In this document: in pieces, positions 37,631 through 45,787 of the stretch
How positions within the stretch are numbered: position 1 is the stretch's first letter
How the letters are laid out: each line of letters begins with the position of its first letter
NCBI RefSeq assembly: GCF_000429545.1
Contig: NZ_AUCB01000004.1
Coordinates: 1-64,000, forward strand
DNA: 64,000 bases
From: Arenibacter certesii DSM 19833
Lineage (GTDB): Bacteria; Bacteroidota; Bacteroidia; Flavobacteriales; Flavobacteriaceae
Reading direction: 5' to 3'
The notes under the pieces: generated by a model
Database searches by the model: none
What the model saw: only the letters and a program-made list of their open reading frames with translations
Told to the model about the DNA's origin: nothing
Program-made: the position numbers and the translations under genes

Positions 37631-38311
37631 TTAAAACTTAGTATCAATATTTATATAATTCAAAAATTCGCTTTTTACAGCTTCCTCTTTAAATCGACCA
37701 CCATATTCTGCAGTAATGGTGCTACTTTCAATATCACGAATTCCTCTGGAATTTACACATAAATGCTTGGCATCCATAACGCAGGCAACATCCTCGGTTC
37801 CTAATGCTCTTTGAAGCTCCCTTACTACCTGAATGTTTAAGCGTTCCTGTACCTGTGGCCGCTTTGCATAATAATCTACAATTCGGTTCATTTTGGACAG
37901 GCCTATTACGCTTCCATTGGAAATATAGGCAATATGTGCTTTTCCTACAATTGGAAGTAAATGGTGTTCACAAGTAGAATAGAGGGTGATGTTCTTCTCA
38001 ACTAACATTTCCCCGTACTTATATTTATTGTCAAAGGTTGAAGGGTTGGGTTTGCGTTTTGGGTGTAACCCGCCAAATATTTCGGAAACAAACATTTTGG
38101 CTACCCTATTAGGAGTGCCCTTTAAACTGTCGTCATCCATGTCCAATCCTAGTGTAAGCATAATTTCACTTACATTTTCCCTGATGCGAGCAATCTTCTC
38201 CTCATCGCTAAGAGCAAAAGCATCTTTACGTAAGGGGGTGTCTTCGGCAGCGGAAACGTGATCGTCTCCCAAGTCTTCAAGATGCTTATCCAATGCGTTA
38301 TCTATTTTCAT
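37631..38311 (-). CDS. folE: GTP cyclohydrolase I
   Basis: 226 residues from the ATG at 38311 (MKIDNALDKH). The frame continues 24 codons upstream, but that part has no family similarity. FolE converts GTP to dihydroneopterin triphosphate, the first step of folate (and preQ-unrelated pterin) synthesis. Motifs: GLDMDDDSLKGTPNRVAKMF, NITLYSTCEHHLLPIVGKAHIAY with the zinc Cys and catalytic His, RPQVQERLNIQ, and DAKHLCVNSRGIRD with the second zinc Cys. First gene of the leftward run; CAAAGATA at 38335-38342 is a minus-7 element (TATCTTTG) on the minus strand. folP, later in the pathway, lies in the same window at 52334. Confidence 0.96.
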   Translation of the reverse strand: MKIDNALDKHLEDLGDDHVSAAEDTPLRKDAFALSDEEKIARIRENVSEIMLTLGLDMDDDSLKGTPNRVAKMFVSEIFGGLHPKRKPNPSTFDNKYKYGEMLVEKNITLYSTCEHHLLPIVGKAHIAYISNGSVIGLSKMNRIVDYYAKRPQVQERLNIQVVRELQRALGTEDVACVMDAKHLCVNSRGIRDIESSTITAEYGGRFKEEAVKSEFLNYINIDTKF

Positions 38312-38672
38312 TAAAATATAGCTTTTTAAGGGTGCAAAGATATGCATAATATGGCACTTTATATCATATTTGCCTAGTAACACACTATAAATTAGTGTTA
38401 ACGATTATGGAACCCAATTTTTTGTTTTTCCAGAATTCTTCCAAGATATATATAATGAATCTTCACTTTTGGTCTCCGACTTTATATTAAGCAAAGGAAT
38501 TATTGTTGTCTCCTTAGTGGTATATATGTACTATCGTCGTGGGGTGTATTCTATTTAGCGCTCGTTAATATTAGCATTTGATAAAAGCATTTTGGTGATT
38601 GGCAAGGGGTGGCCTTAGAATATAAAAAGACGGAAACATTTCCGTCTTTTTATATAATATAGTTGTCTAATT
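38312..38672. other. Gap with folE promoter and a terminator
   Basis: 361 bp; its left end holds the folE minus-7 element, its right end the terminator described next. The middle has no ORF or recognised motif. Confidence 0.4.
38624..38651 (-). terminator. Terminator of the FadL-like gene
   Basis: AAAAAGACGGA pairs with TCCGTCTTTTT around AACATT. The perfect stem with A and T runs works in both directions; it lies 21 bp after the minus-strand stop at 38673. Confidence 0.9.
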
Positions 38673-40175
38673 TTAAAAATTTAAGGAGTATCCTAAACTA
38701 ACAACCTTATTTTTATTGTTGATGTTTGCGGGAGTAGGAAGTCCCGACTCATACAACGTTTTGCTGATATCCCGTGAAGCCTGACTAAAAGCGAGGTCTA
38801 ATCTGCTGCCTCCAAAATTATATCCTATCCCTGCCGAATAACCGTTAAGATCACCTATGGAAGTACCATTAGCGTACGGACTTTGTTCAAATCGATAACC
38901 AGCTCTTAAGCTTAATGCGGCCAAGCGGTATTCACCACCTAATCTAAAGGTAGAGACAGCTCCTAACTCATTGCCAATAAAGGTGTTTTCTGAAGCGAAA
39001 TTAGGGTCTGTAGTAGGTTTTAATTGAGCGTTGGACATATCTTGATAGCTATAGTCGAAGCTAATAAGTCCTTGAGGGCCAAAAATTACCGCCAAGCTTC
39101 CGGTTAATTTGGCGGGCGTTTGTATGGTGTATCTCTCAAATACGTTGATTACATTAAAATTGATAAAGGAAATATCATCGTCTGCTAGGTCAGAGTTTAA
39201 TTTCTGTGAAGTCTCATCCGATAATCGATACCAAGTAGGGGACTGGTAGCTGCCTCCAACTCTAATGTTTTCATTTAATTTACCAATGGCACCAATACTA
39301 AAAGAAAATCCGTTTCCATCGGTCCTTAGTAAATTATCGAAATAGATGTTTTTAATTTCCGAATCGGAATCAAATCCGCGCTCCGATAACTGGGTGAGTT
39401 TTTCGTAAGAAATATTGTGAAAATTTAACGAAGCACCCATGTAAAAGTTATCTCCATACTGGGAAGCTAAATTTGCAGTGAACTTGCTATTGTAGCCAAC
39501 TGTACTTTCAGAAAAGGTCTGATTGACGGTGTTGTATTTAGCGTTGGAAATATACGCGGTATTGTTGTCGTTGCTTTCGTCCATAGGATCTATAATTCCC
39601 CCAAAATATCCCAAAAATGCTTGTTGGTCTGCATACCCAAAACTAGATCCTATGTCTAAGTATGCCTCTTCTAAAAACTCGTCATCCTGTAAAAGTAAGT
39701 CACCAAAAGGAATTCCTCCAGCGAAATTTAAAAAGTAATTATCTATTCCTTGATTGCTGTTTCCAGTGATATAGAGGTCATTGTCAAATTTCTTTGCTAA
39801 ATCGTAATTAAAGGCCAAGGAGATTTTTTTCCAAGCTGCATCATCATCCTTAAATACAAAAACACCACCTATCTGATTTAGATCAAATGAATTCAAAGAA
39901 GTAGTGCTGTTGGTTGAAAAATAAGAGGCGTCGTTTTTTTGGTGGTAATTGGATCCTGTTACGGAAAACATACCATGGTTAAATACTGCAGATCCAGCCG
40001 GATTGACGTTTAGGGAGGAAAGGTCTCCTCCAAGTGCCCCAAAAGCACCGCTCATGCCTTGGTATCGCGCGGTACCCTGAAGCGATTCGCCACTGTAGCG
40101 CAATACGTCATTTATATTCTGGGCACTAGCAAATGCACATGCCAAAAGTAGAATGAAAGTATAATTTCTTCTCAT
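38673..40175 (-). CDS. OmpP1/FadL/TodX-type outer-membrane transporter
   Basis: 500 residues. Signal peptide MRRNYTFILLLACAFASAQ, then NINDVLRYSGESLQGTARYQGMSGAFGALGGDLSSLNVNPAGSAVF, the N-terminal hatch pattern (A R x x x M G G A F x A x x x D x S A x x x N P A G) of the FadL class in the form usual in Bacteroidota. A long series of amphipathic strands follows and the chain ends NKVVSLGYSLNF with a terminal Phe. FadL proteins pass hydrophobic molecules such as fatty acids across the outer membrane. Substrate here unknown. The next gene upstream, a low-complexity lipoprotein, starts in the same direction and is 49 bp away, so both may be co-transcribed. Confidence 0.88.
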   Translation of the reverse strand: MRRNYTFILLLACAFASAQNINDVLRYSGESLQGTARYQGMSGAFGALGGDLSSLNVNPAGSAVFNHGMFSVTGSNYHQKNDASYFSTNSTTSLNSFDLNQIGGVFVFKDDDAAWKKISLAFNYDLAKKFDNDLYITGNSNQGIDNYFLNFAGGIPFGDLLLQDDEFLEEAYLDIGSSFGYADQQAFLGYFGGIIDPMDESNDNNTAYISNAKYNTVNQTFSESTVGYNSKFTANLASQYGDNFYMGASLNFHNISYEKLTQLSERGFDSDSEIKNIYFDNLLRTDGNGFSFSIGAIGKLNENIRVGGSYQSPTWYRLSDETSQKLNSDLADDDISFINFNVINVFERYTIQTPAKLTGSLAVIFGPQGLISFDYSYQDMSNAQLKPTTDPNFASENTFIGNELGAVSTFRLGGEYRLAALSLRAGYRFEQSPYANGTSIGDLNGYSAGIGYNFGGSRLDLAFSQASRDISKTLYESGLPTPANINNKNKVVSLGYSLNF

Positions 40176-40224
40176 CTTTTTAAATTTTGGATAACTTTAA
40201 TTGAATTGCAAATTAAAAATGGGA

Positions 40225-41445
40225 TTAGTTGCCACGTGTTCTTCCTCCAGATGATCGGGTAGAAGAACTACTGCTTCTTACGCTCCCAGATGAGGATGAT
40301 CTAGATGGCGTGCTAGAGCTTCTTATCGTAGGACTAGAAGAACGTTGGTTGCTTCCCGAGCTTCTAATGGTGCTACTACTTGGTCTACTAGTGCTATTAG
40401 AGCTTCTAATAGTAGAAGTGCGCGGGGTTGTAGAGCTTCTGCTGCTTCTATAAGTACTATTGCTTGGCGCAGTACCTTTATAGGTCTGACTGCTTCTAGA
40501 GCTGCTATTGTAATTAGGCGTGGCACGAGTGCTTCTGCTAGTTCTATAAGAGCTGTTTCTATCCAATGCATCTACTCCAACTCTAGTTCTTGAATTGGTG
40601 CTACTTCTGTAACGACCTGTATTATTGTTGGTAGATGTTCCCCTATTAACAGTGCTCCTAGATCTAATATTGCTATTATTAGAGTTTAAGGTAGACCTGC
40701 TCCTTAAATTGTTTGTTCCAAGCGTGTTAGATCTATATACTCCTCTTCTGCTAGCATTGTAGGCATAATTTCTGTTATAGTTATAGCGGTTATAACCTGG
40801 TCTGTAATAGTTGTTATAATAGTTATAGTAGTAAGGTCTGTATGCGTATCCCCATCCGTAGGAATAACCGTAACCTCCCCATCCCCAATTGTAATGAGCA
40901 TATCCTGGGTATCCATAGATGCCATAATGGCCCCATCTCCAGGGATTGTAATAGCCACCGTAATATCCGCTATAGAACCAAGGGTTTCCCCAGCCAGAAT
41001 TATAGCCGCCATATCCCCAATTGTCATAAATGTTTATACTTACATTGGAGCGATTATCTCCCCAAGCAGCATATCCGTTATAGTCATTGTTGGCGTCGTA
41101 ATTGTTGATGTCGGTATTAACGCCCATATTGTCGTCTTCAATATTTCCATAATACCCATCTATATCGGTAAACACTTCGTTATCTAGAATTTCCCCATAC
41201 TCATCCGCTTTTTGACCAAAATAATCCCCGTAATTGTTTTGCTCGTTTTGTTGCGCCTGAACCTGCTTTCTATTCGCTTGTACAGGATTTTGAGGCCTCT
41301 CGGTGGTTTGTGTGCTGCTTGTGTAAATACCATCATTGTCATAATAAGATGCAGACTGGTATGAACCACAGGAAACCGCGAATAAGCCCAAAAGCATAAG
41401 GGATGTCGTTAGGTGAATTCTTCTATGGAGTAGGGAATGTATCAT
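40225..41445 (-). CDS. Low-complexity surface lipoprotein (YGN- and S/R/T-rich)
   Basis: 406 residues. Signal peptide with lipobox LFAVSC (C26). Residues about 30-125 are Gln/Asn/Asp-rich; about 130-245 are extremely Tyr/Gly/Asn/Trp-rich with repeats of the kind YGGYNSGWGNPWFYSG; about 245-406 are a Ser/Arg/Thr tail with many T-x-R-S-S units and multiple arginines. No enzymatic motif. Proteins of this build directly upstream of proS occur in other flavobacteria and carry misleading names such as 'vitellogenin'. An aggregating or cell-wall-binding surface role is plausible from composition only. Divergent from proS with a shared 98-bp region. Confidence 0.8.
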   Translation of the reverse strand: MIHSLLHRRIHLTTSLMLLGLFAVSCGSYQSASYYDNDGIYTSSTQTTERPQNPVQANRKQVQAQQNEQNNYGDYFGQKADEYGEILDNEVFTDIDGYYGNIEDDNMGVNTDINNYDANNDYNGYAAWGDNRSNVSINIYDNWGYGGYNSGWGNPWFYSGYYGGYYNPWRWGHYGIYGYPGYAHYNWGWGGYGYSYGWGYAYRPYYYNYYNNYYRPGYNRYNYNRNYAYNASRRGVYRSNTLGTNNLRSRSTLNSNNSNIRSRSTVNRGTSTNNNTGRYRSSTNSRTRVGVDALDRNSSYRTSRSTRATPNYNSSSRSSQTYKGTAPSNSTYRSSRSSTTPRTSTIRSSNSTSRPSSSTIRSSGSNQRSSSPTIRSSSTPSRSSSSGSVRSSSSSTRSSGGRTRGN

Positions 41446-41459
41446 GGTTTAAAATTTAA

Positions 41460-41490
41460 TTGTTCGACTTTGTAAAAATAGTTAGTTTTG
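41460..41490 (+). promoter_or_regulatory. Promoter of proS
   Basis: TTG at 41460-41462 and TAGTTTTG at 41483-41490 with a 20-bp spacer fit the Bacteroidota promoter. It lies inside an open frame that extends upstream of the real proS start, which supports the later ATG at 41544. Confidence 0.65.
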
Positions 41491-41543
41491 CGGAACTATT
41501 TTATATTAATATAAGTCGCAAGTTTTGTGCCAAACTTACTAGC

Positions 41544-43019
41544 ATGGGTAAAAAATTAACGAAAAGAGCAGAGGACTATTCCAAATGGTATAACGAGCTT
41601 GTGGTAAAGGCCGATTTGGCTGAAAACTCGGGAGTTAGGGGATGTATGGTGATTAAGCCTTATGGCTATGCCATATGGGAAAAGATACAGGCCCAATTGG
41701 ATAAAATGTTTAAGGAAACCGGACATGAAAATGCCTATTTTCCCTTGTTTATTCCAAAGTCGTATTTAAGCAAAGAGGCCAGTCACGTAGAAGGCTTTGC
41801 TAAAGAATGTGCCGTTGTTACGCATTATAGATTAAAAAATGCCGAGGATGGCAGCGGAATTATTGTTGATCCCGAGGCTAAATTGGAGGAAGAATTAATT
41901 GTTAGGCCAACTTCCGAAACAATCATTTGGGATACCTACAGAAGATGGATTCAATCTTATAGGGATTTACCCCTTCTTATTAACCAATGGGCTAATGTGG
42001 TGCGATGGGAAATGAGAACGCGACTTTTCCTTAGAACTGCAGAGTTTCTTTGGCAAGAAGGACATACAGCACATGCAACGGAAAAAGAAGCTGTTGAGGA
42101 AGCGGTCCAGATGATGAACGTTTACGCAGAATTCGCGGAAGAATATATGGGTGTACCCGTAATAAAGGGCACTAAAACTGCTAGCGAACGTTTTGCAGGG
42201 GCTTTAGATACCTATTGTATTGAAGCCTTAATGCAGGATGGGAAAGCATTACAGGCAGGGACATCTCACTTTTTAGGACAAAATTTTGCCAAAGCCTTCG
42301 ATGTGAAGTTCGCTAACAAGGAAGGGAAGCAAGAGTATGTGTGGGCTACCTCATGGGGTGTTTCTACTAGATTAATGGGAGCCTTGATTATGACTCATAG
42401 TGATGATAATGGATTGGTATTGCCTCCAAAATTGGCACCTATACAAGTAGTTATTGTGCCTATCTATAAAGGGGAGGAGCAATTAGATGCCATATCCGAA
42501 AGAGTAGCGCCATTGGTAAAGGAACTGCGTTTAAAAGGAATTTCCGTTAAATATGATAATAGGGATACACATAAGCCTGGGTTTAAATTTAATGAATATG
42601 AACTTAAAGGGGTTCCGGTGCGTTTAGCTATAGGGCAACGCGATATGGATAACAATACTTACGAGGTCGCTAGAAGGGATACCTTTGAAAAAGAAACCGT
42701 TTCTGCTGATAGTATTATCGAGAAAATTGAATTTCTTATGGATGATATGCAGAAGAGCATCTATAATAAGGCTTTAGAACATAGGGAATCTCACATTACG
42801 GAAGTAAATTCCTATGAGGAGTTTAAAGAGGTGTTAGAGAATAAGGGAGGATTTATTTCTGCCCATTGGGATGGGAGTGCTGAAACAGAAGAACTTGTAA
42901 AAGAGGAGACTAAGGCTACTATCCGTTGCATTCCTATTGATGCTAAAGAAGAGGTTGGAGTGTGTATGGTTACGGGAAAACCATCCGCAAAAAGGGTGCT
43001 TTTTGCTAAGGCATATTAA
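41544..43019 (+). CDS. proS: Prolyl-tRNA synthetase, archaeal/eukaryotic type
   Basis: 491 residues from the ATG at 41544 ([16 protein letters not shown]); the frame runs 28 codons further to a TTG inside the promoter and is not used. Class II synthetase charging tRNA-Pro. Motif 2 and 3 elements: [60 protein letters not shown], then [19 protein letters not shown] and [35 protein letters not shown]. It has no bacterial editing insertion between motifs 2 and 3 and does have the C-terminal extension of the archaeal/eukaryotic form, which is standard in Bacteroidota. Followed by the tRNA-Glu pair. Confidence 0.97.
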   Translation: MGKKLTKRAEDYSKWYNELVVKADLAENSGVRGCMVIKPYGYAIWEKIQAQLDKMFKETGHENAYFPLFIPKSYLSKEASHVEGFAKECAVVTHYRLKNAEDGSGIIVDPEAKLEEELIVRPTSETIIWDTYRRWIQSYRDLPLLINQWANVVRWEMRTRLFLRTAEFLWQEGHTAHATEKEAVEEAVQMMNVYAEFAEEYMGVPVIKGTKTASERFAGALDTYCIEALMQDGKALQAGTSHFLGQNFAKAFDVKFANKEGKQEYVWATSWGVSTRLMGALIMTHSDDNGLVLPPKLAPIQVVIVPIYKGEEQLDAISERVAPLVKELRLKGISVKYDNRDTHKPGFKFNEYELKGVPVRLAIGQRDMDNNTYEVARRDTFEKETVSADSIIEKIEFLMDDMQKSIYNKALEHRESHITEVNSYEEFKEVLENKGGFISAHWDGSAETEELVKEETKATIRCIPIDAKEEVGVCMVTGKPSAKRVLFAKAY

Positions 43020-43045
43020 TTTTTTAAAAATTTTTTACTTAAGAC

Positions 43046-43075
43046 TTGCGGTAGTTAAAAATAGTTGTATTTTTG
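43046..43075 (+). promoter_or_regulatory. Promoter of the tRNA-Glu/rpsT region
   Basis: TTG at 43046-43048, 19 bp, TATTTTTG at 43068-43075: a near-consensus Bacteroidota promoter. The transcript would start near 43082, 16 bp before the first tRNA. Confidence 0.75.
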
Positions 43076-43097
43076 CATCCGCAATTAAGTAATAAAT

Positions 43098-43169
43098 GGT
43101 CCGTTCGTCTAGGGGTTAGGACGCCAGGTTTTCATCCTGGTAGCAGGGGTTCGATTCCCCTACGGACTA
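43098..43169 (+). tRNA. tRNA-Glu (TTC), copy 1
   Basis: 72 bases. Acceptor GGTCCGT pairs with ACGGACT (first pair G-U). D arm GTC...GAC, anticodon stem CCAGG/CCTGG with loop TTTTCAT, so the anticodon is TTC (Glu). T arm AGGGG-TTCGATT-CCCCT. Discriminator A at 43169; CCA is not encoded. Bacterial tRNA-Glu features such as the UC linker after the acceptor stem are present. Confidence 0.96.
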
Positions 43170-43239
43170 CAAAGGTTATTTTGAAATATTAATTTTGGAT
43201 TATGGCAGTGCCTCGGCTCGGTCAAACCAGAAATTAAAT

Positions 43240-43311
43240 GGTCCGTTCGTCTAGGGGTTAGGACGCCAGGTTTTCATCCTGGTAGCAGGGGTTCGATTCC
43301 CCTACGGACTA
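43240..43311 (+). tRNA. tRNA-Glu (TTC), copy 2
   Basis: Identical over 72 bases to the copy at 43098, 70 bp away, in the same direction. The spacer between them is not duplicated apart from a few bases before each gene. Discriminator A at 43311; CCA is not encoded. Confidence 0.96.
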
Positions 43312-43361
43312 CATAGTAGTGATAGGGATAGGTCCCAATAAAAAAACATAATTAAATAGAA

Positions 43362-43613
43362 ATGGCAAACCATAAGTCAGCATTAAAAAGGATTAGAAGA
43401 GACGAGGCAGTACGTTTACGTAACAGATACCAGCATAGAACAACTCGTAATGCAGTAAAAAGATTGCGTTCAGAAGAGAGTAAGGAAGCTGCTGAGACTT
43501 TATTGCCAAGTGTAGTAAGTATGATCGATAGATTAGTTAAGCGTAATATTATACACGCTAACAAAGGTTCTAACCTTAAGAGTAAGCTTACTAAGCACGT
43601 TTCTGCACTGTAA
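43362..43613 (+). CDS. rpsT: Ribosomal protein S20
   Basis: 83 residues. Primary 16S rRNA-binding protein of the 30S subunit. MANHKSALKRIRRDEAVRLRNRYQHRTTRNAVKRLRSEESKEAAETL...IDRLVKRNIIHANKGSNLKSKLTKHV is the complete S20 helical bundle with the usual basic N terminus and the IHxNKAAxxKSxL motif. It begins 51 bp after the second tRNA-Glu and is probably read from the same promoter. Own terminator. Confidence 0.98.
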   Translation: MANHKSALKRIRRDEAVRLRNRYQHRTTRNAVKRLRSEESKEAAETLLPSVVSMIDRLVKRNIIHANKGSNLKSKLTKHVSAL

Positions 43614-43633
43614 GAGTTTGCTGTACAGCATTT

Positions 43634-43669
43634 AAAAACGTTCCTTCTCACCAGAAGGAACGTTTTTTT
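43634..43669 (+). terminator. Terminator of rpsT
   Basis: AAAAACGTTCCTTCT (43634-43648) pairs perfectly with AGAAGGAACGTTTTT, loop CACC, followed by more T. Confidence 0.93.
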
Positions 43670-43702
43670 ATGGGTTATTATGAACTACTTTACATATATA
43701 AC

Positions 43703-44404
43703 TTAACGTTTGGGCACAATCCAAAATTTTCGGTTCATTCTTAACAGGCCAATTATAAAACATATATAAAGTATGCAAATTAGTGAAAGGTGTATTGTTC
43801 TGACATGGGCATATTCATTAATTTTATGTAGGTAGTTGTAATACCTAGAAACTTTTATAGGTAGATAGCCAACGTAGAATATAAATAAACCAATGCTTAT
43901 CCATTTAATGCTTCTATATTTATACCCATGCTTTTCAATTAGTTTCTTTCTTTCCAAAAAGACGAGTATGGTGCTATACAGAATGAGTAGGCTTCCTATC
44001 AAATAACTATAGACCTGAGACTCTATCATAAAGCTTTGAAAAAAAGTATTCGCTATCGTTACTATTAAAAATAGTATGCTGCCGTATAGTATTTGACGTT
44101 TATATTTTGGATTTTCTAGGTAACTCCAATAGACAAAATAGAAGAAGCTAAAAAAGATGATATTATAAATATTGTATATAATTACGTTACGTTCCGCAAA
44201 TGCCGAAAATATAGTGATATGGTAGACTTCATAATTTTTGGTTACGTACCCTAAAATTTCTGTTAGGAAAGTATACATTAAGATTACCGGAAATAACATT
44301 AAGGGAGTGTTGTAGTATTTGGGGTATTTAATTAATGCTACAAATACCGTTAATGCGTAAAGGGGCCTATATAAGATTTCCAATAAATTATCTAAATACT
44401 CCAT
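43703..44404 (-). CDS. Seven-helix membrane protein, hypothetical
   Basis: 233 residues with about seven hydrophobic helices (near 13-28, 35-52, 75-97, 105-123, 130-148, 167-188, 205-225) and a short basic C-terminal tail. Helices are rich in Tyr, Phe and Ile. I do not recognise a named family; no sensor, kinase or transporter motif is seen. Start ATG at 44404, 37 bp after the lipoprotein gene upstream, with which it probably forms an operon. Confidence 0.7.
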   Translation of the reverse strand: MEYLDNLLEILYRPLYALTVFVALIKYPKYYNTPLMLFPVILMYTFLTEILGYVTKNYEVYHITIFSAFAERNVIIYNIYNIIFFSFFYFVYWSYLENPKYKRQILYGSILFLIVTIANTFFQSFMIESQVYSYLIGSLLILYSTILVFLERKKLIEKHGYKYRSIKWISIGLFIFYVGYLPIKVSRYYNYLHKINEYAHVRTIHLSLICILYICFIIGLLRMNRKFWIVPKR

Positions 44405-44441
44405 TTTGAATAGTAGGGGGTTTGAGTATGTTGAAAAGATA

Positions 44442-45134
44442 TTAATCCCTGTAAGGTGGCGGAGTCATATCTCCTTCGTTTAGGATTAAGCTTTTGTTTT
44501 TGTCGAATAATATGCTTTTGGAAAGCTTTGGCACAAGGGAAGCTTCAGAATTTTGATGTTCCTGAACCTTATCGGGTCCATTGTTAGCGGAATTCTTTGG
44601 GTTTAAATTATCTGTGAGGTACATAGGGATGTTATTTCCATCATTATCCTCGTAGATATAAAATGCGTAATCCCCATTTTTTTCATCTCTTGTAGTAGGG
44701 ATCAAAAAGAATGAATTTTGCTTTGGATGCTTTATTTTTCTTCCGTCTTCAAATTCGTTTTGATCTGGATAATTGGAAAAATAAAACCGTAAAGTAGCGA
44801 TTTCTACATTGGCCTTCTCTGCTTCTTGTTCAATATAACGTAGATAATTCTTAATGGTCTGGTAATCGTAGGATCCAAATCGGGCTACATCAAATTTTTC
44901 TTCCGGATTTTGTTCGTTTTCATACTTTTCTATAATTCGTACCCTTCGTTCTCCATAAGCGTCATACATCATCTTTGCTTGCTTAACGCTAACAATTTGG
45001 TCTGGTGCCTTAACAGGGGTTCTTTCGGGCTCTGGTGTTGGGATTTTTTCCTTTTCAGGTTTGCAGGAGGAGGCTCCTAAGACTAGGAAAACTATCATAA
45101 CAAAAATGCGTGCAGCTCTTTTAAAATTTTTCAT
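44442..45134 (-). CDS. Hypothetical lipoprotein
   Basis: 230 residues. Signal peptide with lipobox GASSC (C24), then a proline- and glutamate-rich linker (PEKEKIPTPEPERTPVKAPD) and a soluble domain: SVKQAKMMYDAYGERRVRIIEKYENEQNPEEKFDVARFGSYDYQTIKNYLRYIEQEAEKANVEIATLRFYFSNYPDQ. This central part looks like a conserved helical-beta domain found in flavobacterial lipoproteins, often next to the same kind of membrane protein, but I cannot name it. C terminus ends in TPPPYRD. First gene of a two-gene leftward unit. Confidence 0.75.
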   Translation of the reverse strand: MKNFKRAARIFVMIVFLVLGASSCKPEKEKIPTPEPERTPVKAPDQIVSVKQAKMMYDAYGERRVRIIEKYENEQNPEEKFDVARFGSYDYQTIKNYLRYIEQEAEKANVEIATLRFYFSNYPDQNEFEDGRKIKHPKQNSFFLIPTTRDEKNGDYAFYIYEDNDGNNIPMYLTDNLNPKNSANNGPDKVQEHQNSEASLVPKLSKSILFDKNKSLILNEGDMTPPPYRD

Positions 45135-45724
45135 AAGATTAGACTATTGGATGGATACTTTTAATCGATTATAACTTATAATGTTATAAGAGCTGGGGGA
45201 TAGCTTCTGTTAATTTACTGATAATTATAGGTTTTAAAAATAAAAATGTCGAAAAATCTGCAATTTATCTAATAAGCCGTTCATTTTTGTAACCATAACC
45301 CTATGGCTATAACGGGAATAAAGAGTAGCTTATTTTTTAGGTATGGATAATATAAGGTGGTGAGAGATGCATTTTGCGAAGTTCAAAATATATGTAGTAA
45401 AGGCCTCTCTGATGTCTTATTTCATTGGCTTGGGTTGGGGGTATTGCGGCCTATTGGAATTACTGTTGACTATGGTTTAAAAAGGGCTATCAAGTTTGTA
45501 GTATTAGTTTTCGTCGATTTGTCACCCTTTGGCGTCTTGCACAAAATTAAACTCCGCAAAATCGATTAAAACGGGCCGTCCTTCATAAGGGAATTGGAAT
45601 TTTTAAACTGGATTCTAGATTTAAATTTTAATAGCTATAATTGATCTACAAATAAGATGGATGCATTAAACCAATAATCCATATTTCAAAAAATAATAAT
45701 TTAGAGGTAGGTAGCAACAAAAAT
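45135..45724. other. Long non-coding gap between the lipoprotein and rho
   Basis: 590 bp. An open frame at 45357-45569 starts with GTG, has no family similarity, no ribosome site and no terminator, and I do not accept it. The GC-richer piece around 45440-45590 could be decayed coding DNA, but neither strand gives a recognisable protein. Nothing else was identified. Confidence 0.35.
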
Positions 45725-45762
45725 AAACTCCCATTTAGCAGCTTAGCCAAATGGGAGTTTTA
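45725..45762 (-). terminator. Terminator of rho
   Basis: AAACTCCCATTT (45725-45736) pairs perfectly with AAATGGGAGTTT (45749-45760), T/A runs on both sides. It lies about 25 bp after the rho stop on the minus strand. Confidence 0.88.
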
Positions 45763-45787
45763 ATATTATTGGTAAAAGAATCTAATA

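Noticed and set aside
40300-40700. Possible CRISPR-like repeat array
   Set aside because: The periodicity is due to Ser/Arg/Thr codons in a coding frame; there are no equal-length spacers.
40229-41187. Several overlapping long frames opposite the low-complexity lipoprotein
   Set aside because: They arise from the repetitive codon use of the S/R/T and Y/G/N tracts; the lipoprotein frame has a signal peptide and the others do not.
41460-41543. N-terminal extension of proS
   Set aside because: It overlaps the predicted promoter, begins with TTG and has no family similarity; ATG at 41544 gives the usual start.
45357-45569. Open frame of 70 codons in the gap before rho
   Set aside because: GTG start, no recognisable family, no ribosome site, promoter or terminator; probably chance or decayed DNA.
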